Source of the DNA: Cyclostephanos tholiformis
Taxonomy: Eukaryota; Bacillariophyta; Thalassiosirophyceae; Thalassiosirales; Thalassiosiraceae
Length of the DNA stretch: 12,894 nucleotides
NCBI GenBank assembly: GCA_036939975.1
Contig: JALLPB010000974.1
Location: forward strand, 1-12,894
Direction of reading: 5' to 3'
Both the position numbers and the translations under genes were made by a program. Of the stretch, positions 1-8,100 are shown one piece after another. Under the pieces are notes generated by a model. That model was given only the letters and a program-made list of their open reading frames with translations, was not told the DNA's origin and searched no databases. The stretch's first letter is position 1, and the number at the start of each line of letters is the position of its first letter.

Positions 1-1
1 C

Positions 2-771
2 CAAGCAGCATTCCCACACATCACTCTCCAACTGGGATCCGCCCTTGGTTACAGCAGCTGCCCAGCCATTCGCTGCGTGATCGACACCGCAGCTGCCCTT
101 TCCACCGGCAGCCTCCATTTCTTCGCTGCCATCGCCAAAGCGTATCCCCACACCGCCACGGCTGTCCACTGTGAAACTGACTACTCGCCAATCACCCTCA
201 GCGGTATCGTCCAGCAAGGCGGTGCATCAGTATCCACCGAGCTGACCGTTGCTTTCCAGTTCCACCTTCCGTATTTGACCCGCGAGGGTCATCCAACCCA
301 TCTCAGCATCGCGTGTGGCCCTAACGTCACCGTCAACACAATCCTTGGGCTGCCATTTATCCAGCAGACTTGCATGATCATCGATGCATCTGACCAAGTC
401 GCAGATCTTCGGGCCCTCGATACGCCCCCTTTCACTATCGACTTCCAGCGTGCCATGTGTACGGTCCCTTCCACACGGTTCAGTGACATCATCACTCAAG
501 TAGACGAGATCCTAGCCTTCTACTCGGCGGACCCCAAACCCAATCCCCACGGCATTCTCCTACCATCGAGGCGCTCTTGGGCAAAGTTGAAGTTTGGTGA
601 ATCATTCCCGGTCGCCGCTCGAATGCGCTCTAAGGTCAAATTCAACGACGAGCACATCCCCGCAATCGCTTTCGGCGACAACACATCTTTCGTGTCTATC
701 GGGTCATCGATCGAGCCCAAACCATCATCGGACTTTGACATCCCCGGTCCGTTCGACATGCCTGCTTCTGT
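2..771 (+). CDS. Gag-protease C-terminal part, retropepsin-like domain (copy A, partial, exon 1)
   Basis: This is an open frame from base 2 with no start codon, so it is the 3' part of a gag-protease frame. The motif VIDTAAALS (Asp codon at 83-85) fits a retropepsin active site, with Ala where Gly is usual in D-T/S-G. About 90 residues later, ILGLPFI matches the conserved ILG-x-x-F/L strand near the end of retropepsins. Retropepsins work as dimers to cut Gag and Pol into mature units. Relative to copy B it lacks 33 nt (11 codons) at about 468, between two short GTCCC repeats, and has four extra codons near 410. Both changes keep the frame. Beyond the protease lies an unrecognised stretch of about 90 residues ending in PASV. 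Unspliced translation stops at the TAA of 773-775, while splicing at 771/772 continues into pol. Confidence 0.8.
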
Positions 772-942
772 GTAAGTCGCGATATGCCAATGTATGTTGA
801 ATGTCGTTTCTTGGCGATGTCGCCGCAACCATTCGTTGCTTTATCGGGCGATCGCCACCCCCATCCGATGCTTGCTGTGCCGGCGGGCTATAATTCAGCA
901 GCACTAATCATTATTTTAATCTGCATTTATCCTTTGCACTAG
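772..942 (+). other. Predicted spliceosomal intron between protease and pol (copy A)
   Basis: The segment begins GTAAGT and ends TTTGCACTAG. It has a branch-point-like CTAAT at 904-908, about 35 nt before the AG. Removing it joins exon codons as gt|g and gives PASV followed by RIPSVPP, in frame with the RT exon (a phase 2 intron). It is 171 nt in both copies, and the splice sites, branch-point region and last 40 nt are nearly identical between them. The in-frame TAA at 773-775 lies within the 5' splice site. Two further in-frame TAA codons sit at the branch point and in TTTTAA, so plain readthrough would need three suppressions. I see the signals and the frame; splicing itself is inferred. 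Confidence 0.72.
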
Positions 943-2831
943 GCGCATACCATCCGTACCCCCTGATCCTTTTCCGCCACCATCCTTCACCGTGGCGATC
1001 ACATCATTGGAACCCATCCGGGTTGCCCCACGCACGCGCGGCCAAAAGTGTCGGAACGTTTTCTACGACAATCGTGGGTTCCCCGACCAATTGCATGACT
1101 TTGACATCAACCTCCGCAACGTTGATGGCGGATCAATCCTTCGTTGGCGCAAGCATCCAGCGCCATCCCTCTACGATGTCGACCCTGCGTTTCTTTCCAC
1201 CTACAATGAATCCATCCACGGCGCAAAGCTTCGTCAGGAACTCGACCTGTCCCACCTGTCTGCACCGGTCCGTGCAAGTGTCCACCACCTCATTCTAAAG
1301 TATTGGAGTGTCTTCGACGATAAAGGCCAGTTCGTGTCGGTCAAGGATTATTCATGTGTCATCAACACCGGATCCGCAAAGCCGATCGCCATCAGGAAAA
1401 TCCATTACGGACCACGCAAGATACCTATCATGCGGCAATGCATCGCTAACCTCGCAAAACTGAATTACATCAGCCAGGTTCACAATGGCAAACGGCTCTT
1501 CAAGGCCCTGCTGGCGCCAAAGCCCCACCAGGAGCATATCATGTCCATTGACATTGTATGGCGGTTCTGCATCAATTACATCCCATTGAATCAAATCACG
1601 CGCCCCATCGCATGTCCGATCCCCCGGTGCGATTCAGCCATCCACCTAACTTTTGGCAACGGACGGTACATGTGGCTCTGGGATGCCCCCTCGGGATATC
1701 ACCAAATCGGTGTCTCCCCGTGCTCGCGGCCAAAACTTGCTTTTGCCGGACCCAACGCGACGAAATGGACGTACAACGTCATGCCATTTGGACCCGTCAA
1801 TGGCCCAACAACGTTCATCGCCTTCATCCACGACCTCGATAGCACATGGAAGGACCTCGCCTGTTCACTCGGCGTCACGATCAACGACAACACTAATACA
1901 AACATCATTGTGGACGACATCCTCAGCTATGCCAAGTCCCTTGTCATCGCACTTCTTTACATGGAGTGCCAGTTGTGAGTCGCGCAGTCCCAGAACTTAT
2001 CACTGAGCCTCAAGAAATCCCACATTTTCCCACCCCGCTTCGAATTCGTTGGCATCGACGTCTGCCCTGAAGGTAATCATCCCGCAATGTCAAAACATCA
2101 ACTGCTTCAGCATTGGGACGCGCCGGTGATCATTCGAGACATCGCAAAATTTGTCGGATTCATCCAGTTTTACTCCCGTTTCATCCCAAATTTCAAAGTT
2201 CGCATTTCTCCTCTCTGCAACATCATGCTTAAGGATTATATGGAACCAACCGGCAACATGTGGACACCAGCGGCGAGCGCAGCCTTTGACGAGATGCGAA
2301 AGGCCATCCTCGACGATCCATGCCTTCGCCGTTTTGATCATTGCAAGCTGCTAGTTTTGCGAACAGACTTCTCCGCCAACAGGTTCGGATAAGTAGCCCT
2401 CCAGCCCGCCGATGACAACCCATCCATCTCCGCCATGCATAAATGTATGCGTGGTGAGGGTTTCGACTTCTTGACTAAGACATCCACTTCTACTCTCCAT
2501 CCTGTGGCATTCGGCTGTCGTTGCACGTGCGGAAACAAAAAGCGTCTCCATTACCACTTAGGCAAAGAATTTTTCCGGCGACTGGAGTATCAACAAGTGC
2601 CGGCATATGTGTTTTGGGCAACAATTCACTTGGGTGACCAATTGCTACGCAATCAAGTTTATTCTGTCTTATGACGGAAAGAACCCAGCCATCCTTTGTC
2701 TTCAGATGCGGTTCATGTGCTGGGATATGGATATCAAACACCGAAATGATGTGTTCCTCATGAATGCCAATTATTGGTCCCGTCTCGGCGCGGATCTATG
2801 CTTCGACCCCCTCCTGAGGGAGTACATCTAA
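943..2831 (+). pseudogene. Reverse transcriptase and RNase H part of pol (copy A)
   Basis: RT motifs appear in order. WRFCINYIPLN matches the R-x-C-x-D-Y-x-x-L-N region, WLWDAPSGYHQ holds the first catalytic Asp, YNVMPFGPVNGPTTF is the template-grip motif, and IVDDIL at about 1907-1924 is the Y-x-D-D box. GFIQFYSRFIPNF is the RT connection and LRTDFSA the first RNase H strand. The frame is broken by TGA at 1976-1978 (TGC in B), TAA at 2390-2392 (TAC in B), an extra T in the run at 2570-2574, and TAA at 2829-2831 (CAA in B). Two RNase H Asp codons are GAT in copy B and AAT here (2640-2642 and 2763-2765), so even a repaired frame would lack RNase H acids. One codon is missing before WRFC near 1550. 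Confidence 0.9.
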
Positions 2832-4175
2832 CAGGTTTCAGCATTCTGGAATCGCACCCCATCGCCTACTGCCATGCCCCCAGCGCCGGAAAACATGCCG
2901 TATTTTCGTGGCCTGCGTCTGCCTCCTTCGTCGAGTGATACCGCCCCGGTCGCCACTATTTCGGCATCTGACTTGCCCTTTGTGACGCAGACGGATTATG
3001 GCCAGCCATTGATCGGCCTCCAACATCTTTCCAATTACCCTGTCCATTTTGGCCTCTCTCCCCAGCCGTCATCCATCCAGCCCTCCCTTATGCCACTCTA
3101 CCATTTGGATGTCACATGGGCAGCAAGCATCCTCTTGCATTTTGATTGGGCGGTTTATGAGTTCAATAGTGGCCATTTTGTTTCGAATATTCAAGAGCAC
3201 GGACTCCCTTTTTGCATCACACTTGGTTGCGACCCCTTTGCAAGCGGACGCGCCCTTTTCAAGGACATGTGCGAGCGCCCGATGATCCTCTCCAGCGCCC
3301 CTGCCCTACTTGATCACGTCCGCGGAAGTGGCATCACTGCTCCGTTGGCGGGCTATCTCATCCACTCCCACTGATACTCGGGACCGATCCTGCATCGAAG
3401 TTTTGGGAAGTGCAGGCAAATATAGTCCTCCAGCTGCGCCTCATTCGTAACCTCTCCATTGTGGTTGCGTGGGTTCACCCTGATCACGACGGACGCTCTT
3501 TCAGCACGTTCCTCACTAAGCTCAAAGCTAGCGGATGGATTGCCACCGACAGTTTACTTTGCTTTGGAGCTTTCAACGATACCATCACCGGAACTCACTG
3601 TCTTGTTATGGCGATCCACTCGAACACGGAGGAAGGATGCAAACCCCTCGAACTTTGCATTCCACCATTCGGGCAGGCCTGTCAGATCTCCAGTTTCATT
3701 TGGGAACCTTTCAATTGGCCCAAGCTAGCCATCTTGAATGCCGATCTGATGCGTCGTTCAACCTTCATGCCATCAATGACAATGGGCTCCCACCAATGAC
3801 GGTCACTTGCGTCACAAATGCGCAGCATTCCTGCATGGAACCGAGTATCCGACCGCTGTATTTTCTTCATCAACGGGACGACAACCCTAACATCCTTGCT
3901 GGTGCTCTCATTGTTCACTCCGATTCGTGGCCCCCGGCCTTCTTGCCGGTTGCCACCCCCAATGTCTTCGGCCACTATTTCGGAATCGAGTTTGTCCACG
4001 GCGATCACACATATGTTTGGGCCATCTCACCTTTAGAGTTTGCTTCTATGTTTCATCTCACCGATAAGTTGACGTACAAACTCTCTCAGCCGTGCAACAC
4101 CTTTTGCTTTGACACCGGCATACCCGCGCTAACTTCGGCATCCGTCTTCTCTGCCATTCTCGATCGACTCACCAT
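2832..4175 (+). pseudogene. Degenerate C5 cytosine methyltransferase-like domain in pol (copy A)
   Basis: A linker rich in Pro and Ser (to about 3090) is followed by a domain with C5-methyltransferase motif order. FNSGHF (3162-3179) resembles motif I (F-x-G-x-G), and LGCDPFASGRALF resembles the acidic motif II region. LIHSH (3357-3371) sits where motif IV (PPCQ-x-F-S) is expected, and WVHPDH (3470-3487) where motif VI (ENV) is expected. A stretch ending in FGAFNDTIT resembles the motif VIII region. WAISPLEFA (4018-4044) resembles motif IX (R-x-L-T-x-R-E-x-A), and GIPALTSASVFSAIL from 4117 resembles motif X (GNAVPP-x-L-A). The catalytic Cys and the ENV are absent. TGA at 3372-3374 (CGA in B) and one-base deletions near 3380 and 3745 break it. 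Motif IX Arg is Trp here (CGG to TGG). The fold is inferred from motif order and spacing, not from a search. Confidence 0.55.
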
Positions 4176-4711
4176 GATTTGCTCCCGCAACTTCAACATC
4201 TTCCAGCCACATCAGGTTGTTGTGCCAGCTGCTTGCGTTCAGGCATTTCTTAACGGCGCGGTGGGGGTACATCTCCCCCGACCCGACGACTGGTCCAATG
4301 CTTACGCTGACAATCGCGAGACAAGTGCCATCCTTAAATTTGTCTCAAATCCAGGCACCATCACGAACAAAAACCTTGAAGATGCCAAACTTCACGCCAG
4401 CTATCGCTCCGGCCTTCGGCAATCCCATTTCGCACAGGAAGACAATTTCCTTGTCTATTGCGAACCAATCGCGGGTTCCAACTCATACACCTGGCTGATT
4501 GTTGTTCCTGCTGTCCTTCGCAACGTCGTCTTTGTCGCTTTTCACAGCAATCCTGCAGGCGGCCACTTCAACGTCGTCCACACATTCCATCGCATCCGCC
4601 TTTGCTTCTACTGGCCAAATATGTACAAGTACATCTCCAGCATGTGTTCTTCGTGCCCCGGGTGCGCCCTCACGAATCCGACTCACGGCAAATCTCGGGA
4701 ACTTGTCTGGC
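4176..4711 (+). pseudogene. Integrase N-terminal zinc-binding region (copy A)
   Basis: This is an open stretch within a longer frame. The Gypsy-integrase zinc finger is clear. His codons at 4543-4545 and 4564-4566 and Cys codons at 4654-4656 and 4663-4665 give H-x6-H-x29-C-x2-C. FYWPNMYKYI lies between them, as in the usual FYWP-x-M motif. The roughly 120 residues before it, from the QPHQVV region to SYTWLIVVPAVLRNV, match the usual lead-in to a Gypsy integrase, in which the protein reads a restored monomer and then the L-x-V-P segment. The domain binds zinc and helps integrase multimerise and hold the DNA ends. After CPGCALTNPTHGKSRELVW the homology stops abruptly and the catalytic core does not follow. 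Confidence 0.88.
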
Positions 4712-4712
4712 A
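4701..4712 (+). other. Junction of internal deletion removing the integrase catalytic core (copy A)
   Basis: On the left, the frame reads the integrase zinc-binding domain up to SRELVW. On the right, one frame over, TVASYSKELATRLEACR begins at 4712 and leads straight into the region that normally lies after the catalytic core, before the G-D-x-V motif. A Gypsy integrase has a D-D-35-E core of roughly 150 or more residues between these points, and here there are none. Copy B is cut by the window end before this point, so the exact extent cannot be read here. Expected loss is several hundred bases. Confidence 0.8.
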
Positions 4713-5050
4713 CGGTCGCGTCTTATTCCAAGGAATTAGCCACTCGGCTCGAGGCGTGCCGTGGCATCGCAATGCTTCTTGTCAAGGAGCAATGTACCTG
4801 GCACCACGAGCTCATCAATTCTAACTGCCACAACCCTCGTATCTACCAGAAAGGGGACATTGTCTTTGCGCGTCGCACCACTCGATCTGATTCAAAACGC
4901 GGACGTGTCGGAAAGTTGATGCACCCGTTCACAGGCTCTGGCGGATTGTTATGTCTCTCGACGGCGCTTCCTACGAGCTGGAATTCGTCGGCAACCCATC
5001 CCGTCGGGACAAAAAGCACGCATCTGACCTATCTCCCTACCCACCCGAGC
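4712..5050 (+). pseudogene. Integrase C-terminal region with GPY/F-like module (copy A)
   Basis: The part after the deletion junction reads TVASYSKELATRLEACR, then HHELINSN and IYQKGDIVFARR (about 4842-4875). This is the G-D-x-V segment that follows the catalytic core in Gypsy integrases. Next come FTG and, after a one-base deletion near 4937, MSLDGASYELEF then KKHASDLSPYP. This is the pattern of the GPY/F module, an SH3-like DNA-binding region with G-P-[WF]-x-[IV], a G-A-Y-x-L-E strand and a final H-x-S-D-L-x-P-Y. The Pro of GP is not readable because the frameshift falls there. Without the core this piece cannot act as an integrase. Confidence 0.75.
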
Positions 5051-6099
5051 TCATCCCATTCCAACTGCTTGACACCGCCGATAGCAGATATGGCCAGCTC
5101 TATTGCCCCATCGGCGAGAACCCTTACAAGGAAGCCGGCATCAAAGGCTTCACCCCACCTCAGCCATTTCAGATCGCGAGCCACTTCCTCACAAAAGGCG
5201 ACTTCTGCGATTTCCATTTCCCCACTCTCGCCAAGCTCAACGATGAAATCTGGCCTTTCCCTTGGGTTGACGACAACGAGCCATTGCGTATCCTTTCCGA
5301 CGATACTTTCATCGAAGTCCACAATCTTTACACCGGTCCGCCACCGTCATTGGCCATCCCGGGACCACCAACCCCCCCCATTCTGAGCTCCCTTATCGGG
5401 AACATTTTCGCCTCTTCCAACGAGCTCTTCGTTGGGCAACCCAACTGCCCGTGAATGGTGTCTGCGACAGTACGGCCTTATCCCTGTCGTGCCTTCAAGA
5501 CGGGCGTTTCCTGGTGGACTTCTACATCCTCCACTATGCCTACGTCCGTTACAACGCCATCAACGTTATTGGCTTCAATATCATTTGCCTACCGACATTC
5601 ATACACCTACTTCTTCAACGACAACGCATCTCATCTGGCCATCCGACACATCCGAAAGTTACGCTTTGCACGCCAAACTTGTTCCATTTCATCGTAGGAT
5701 CAATCTCACCCATACGGACACCTACCTCCATGGCCCTTTTGAGTTCACCACTGTTAACGGCTGCAAGACACGCGACCGCGAGGCCCAAGCCGATTGGGAC
5801 ATCCTCTCCGGCTTCACGTCGGACGCAACTTTCATCAACCCTCTCCCACGGTTTGACCTCCCTTCCTACTCGATTCATGTTGATCCTGGGATTCATGTTT
5901 TCTATTGGGACCCCGACCACGGTTCCGCGTTGTGCACTTTATCACAATCTGATGATGAACGTCTCTACCGATGAGCAAAAGGCCTCGGTTTTGACTCGTC
6001 TCACCCCCTTCATTTTTTTCTTTTTGCAGCCAAGAGGGATCTGGTGTTTCTCATCAGGTGAAATTGTGCAGCGGCTTGCCTCTGCTGACGATATTTTGA
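5051..6099 (+). pseudogene. Long C-terminal extension of pol, function unknown (copy A)
   Basis: The frame continues about 330 residues past the GPY/F module, far longer than an ordinary Gypsy pol tail. From 4951 it is open to TGA at 5455-5457, as far as LFVGQPN. The reading then moves to REWCL in the next frame (about 5447-5463), to SLSCLQDGRFLVDFYI in the third (about 5478-5532), and back to QRYWLQYHLP (about 5562). It stays open to RLYR and a TGA at 5972-5974. A further frame change near 5968 gives TDEQKASVLTRLTPF, and another near 6025 gives GSGVSHQ and a stop at 6097-6099. The changes are consistent with small indels in one ancestral frame. I recognise the overall style from diatom elements but know no function. 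The part beyond 5974 is less certain. Confidence 0.6.
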
Positions 6100-6123
6100 T
6101 CATATCTTCTTGCTTCTGCCACT

Positions 6124-6449
6124 TGTCAGGGATGTGACTCCCGTCAATCTTTGTTTGCCCGCTTAAGAAAGCTCCCCTTCTTAGAGCTTCCACGTGGCTG
6201 ATTGGCGATCTTTGACTTAGCAATTCCCGCCACTCAGCTCTCTAAAATTTGGTTGGTCTAACATTTGGTTCGACAAGCCCCAAATTTTGTGTCAGAGTCG
6301 CCCTCACAAAATAGTCGTTCACCCCCTTCGACACATTGGCAATCAAAGAATCCTCTCTGCTTTGCTCACTAGTGTAGTGATAACACTTATAGCTCACAAT
6401 TTCCTGCTCCAGAGAGATTCTTCGATTCTTTCATCTTCGTTGTCATTCA
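6124..6449 (+). repeat. Candidate LTR shared by copies A and B
   Basis: About 420 bases separate the last coding residues of A from the gag start of B, which is room for one LTR only. The stretch has no gene. TGTCAGGGATGTGAC at 6124 makes a plausible TG start and TTCATTCA ending at 6449 a plausible CA end, just before the candidate primer-binding site. No polypurine tract is obvious directly upstream of 6124, and no second LTR is in the window for comparison, so both edges are guesses. The interval should carry the promoter for the element RNA. ACTTATAGCTC at about 6384-6394 is the only weak TATA-like candidate. No AATAAA was seen. Confidence 0.4.
6244..6288. repeat. Short inverted repeat within candidate LTR
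   Basis: AAAATTTGG at 6244-6252 is the exact reverse complement of CCAAATTTT at 6280-6288, with 27 bases between. Two more TTTGGTT/TTGGTT words lie within the loop. It could be a regulatory palindrome or a weak hairpin in the LTR transcript, or chance in an A/T-rich patch. Confidence 0.35.
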
Positions 6450-6458
6450 TTCTTTAAG

Positions 6459-6470
6459 TGGTGCTCCATC
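6459..6470 (+). other. Candidate primer-binding site for minus-strand synthesis
   Basis: TGGTGCTCCATC starts with TGG, the complement of the CCA end of every tRNA, and lies 9 bases after the candidate LTR end and 49 bases before the gag start. The primer would be a tRNA whose 3' end reads ATGGAGC plus a discriminator A and CCA. This is not the initiator methionine tRNA used by many Gypsy elements, whose site usually begins TGGTA. The assignment rests on position and the first bases only. Confidence 0.35.
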
Positions 6471-6518
6471 AATTGACGGACTTGCGACAAGCTCCCTCCT
6501 ATCCTTTCCAGCCACGCT

Positions 6519-8100
6519 ATGTCCCTTCCCATTACCCCTTCCCCAGAAGGGAATCTGACCCTTCTTGAACTAGTCCCTACTCAAGTCGGGCGTCTGTCGG
6601 TCAATTTGTACCCCTGGAAAGTGGGGCAGCGCCCCAAGGAACGTGCCCACGCGTTCCATGTGAACATGAACGCCCTCTCCCTCCTCCCCATTGAGACTTG
6701 CCTTATCCTTGATGCGCTAGGCCGCAGCCTGAACTGCAGCGCCGTTGCAGAAGGTCTCATGTTCGATTGGAAAAATCACTTTGACTCGAACTGGTTCAAC
6801 TTTGTGAACCTCGCCATCCTATCGTTCCACGGGTCCGACGGCCGGGAGATTGCCAACACAACCATCGTTGGTGACCCCACAACCCTCCTCCTGGTCCGGA
6901 ATGGTGCGGTCGGCGACTGCCGCAAGGGCAACGTGCGCTTCGTTCATGTCGACTGCTCAATCGACTTCTCCCCACTCATCACCATCCCGGGTTACGGCAT
7001 GTCCGCCCTTTGCATTAGCTTCTATATCGAGCTGCCGCAGACGACCATTGTCCTGCAAAATCAACGTGGTGCTGACTACAATTTGACGACGTGGCACGGC
7101 GCTGCAAACTTGGCGACTCTCACGCCCGATCATGTTCGCATGCAGATACTCGAGCCGTGCCTCCACACAGGCTCTATCACCCTCGGTGTGGCGTCATTCA
7201 ACCTTACCAATGCCCAGATTGATGACACGACGTGCGTCGATCTCATCCACTCGAAGGTCCTGAAGCTCGGTTTTAAGCAGATCTGCAAGAGCATCTTCCA
7301 GCAGTTGTGCCCAGGGTACAGCGACCAACCCCACGCTGCCCTCGAGCACATCCGCATGACGTCGGTTGGACCAGATGGGCAGATGGTAACATCCACTACG
7401 ATCGAGTATTTCCAGCGAATGTTGAATGCCTCGCGCCCCTTTGCGTTGCAGGCAACTTACGCCATCAGCGTCTGCGACTAATTCATCCAAGGTTTGGACC
7501 CCCACCTTCTCGGGCCGTTCCGCCGTTTTTATCCCCAACATTCAATGGTCCACAATCTCAACGGTTCATACCAACCATCCCAGCTCATCGTCATCCTCGC
7601 AGCCGCTCAGGCCGCGGAGGACGAGGTCAAGCAGATGCAGGATATTGTGCGCGGTATGTTGGGTCAAGGGTTCTATTCGACCATCATCGGCGGCGAGAGT
7701 GCGCCTGCTTTTCCCAGCCAAGCCGAAATGATGTTGACTTGGTACTCCAGCGGCGGAAGCCAGCGCGAGCGCCTCCCTCTCAAGTGTTTTGGTTGAGACG
7801 GCGATCACCCGTGGATCAAGGACAAGAAAATCATGTGTCCCAAGGCAAAGGAGCCCAGCGTTGCCAAGAACGCCGAGGCTCAGTATGAAGCCTATCGCCG
7901 TCGCATGGCAGAAGCCTGTGCGACGCGAGGCGACAAACGTCGTTGTAAGTTTGTCAACTTCAACGACATGTCTGAGACCGACCAGAAGCGCATACGTGAG
8001 CAGGTCCTGACATCATCTGCCACCAGCTTGCAATCAAGCACTGCGTCCGCTATCACGACGAGCACATCCAGCTCTACTCCTCTCACCGTTTGCGGGCTGA
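6519..8100 (+). pseudogene. Gag with capsid-like region and zinc knuckle (copy B, two nonsense codons)
   Basis: ATG at 6519 is the first Met after an in-frame TGA at 6474-6476, and one frame runs from it into the protease with only two interruptions. The first is TAA at 7479-7481, just before FIQGLDPHLLGPFRRFYP, which looks like the end of a capsid C-terminal domain. The second is TGA at 7794-7796 inside a zinc knuckle. The knuckle reads Cys (7785), stop, His (7806), Cys (7836), giving C-x2-[stop]-x3-H-x9-C, so the stop replaces the second Cys. Gag assembles the particle, and the knuckle and the following basic stretch (QYEAYRRRMAEACATRGDKRR) would bind RNA. The first 320 residues show no family that I recognise. 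A helical stretch AAAQAAEDEVKQMQDIVRGM lies before the knuckle. The copy A equivalent is outside the window. Confidence 0.75.

Larger units (their letters stand above)
1..6449 (+). mobile_element. Ty3/Gypsy-type LTR retrotransposon, copy A (5' end outside window, decayed)
   Basis: The order protease, RT, RNase H, integrase is that of Ty3/Gypsy elements; Copia elements place integrase before RT. The copy enters the window within the protease, and its gag and 5' LTR lie upstream. Compared with copy B, it carries nonsense codons at 1976-1978, 2390-2392, 2829-2831 and 3372-3374. It has one-base indels near 2570-2574, 3379-3385, 3735-3752 and 4937, and a large deletion at about 4701-4712. The tail 5435-6030 shifts frame several more times. 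It cannot encode its own proteins. The right edge is set at the candidate LTR end and is approximate. No target-site duplication can be checked because neither outer end is visible. Confidence 0.88.

Noticed and set aside
4083..4711. Separate cellular gene in the 3535-4824 frame
   Set aside because: The frame includes the end of the methyltransferase-like insert and the integrase zinc finger, and it aligns with copy B pol throughout. It is one part of the polyprotein.
6011..6029. T-rich tract followed by CAG as the 3' splice site of a second intron in the pol tail
   Set aside because: No matching 5' splice site with frame logic was found upstream, and the reading there is better explained by small indels in one decayed frame. 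There is no second copy in the window to test it.
6100..6518. tRNA or other structured RNA gene in the non-coding gap
   Set aside because: I found no cloverleaf, no T-loop GTTCRANNC element in a sensible position, and no known RNA family. The position fits an LTR and leader.
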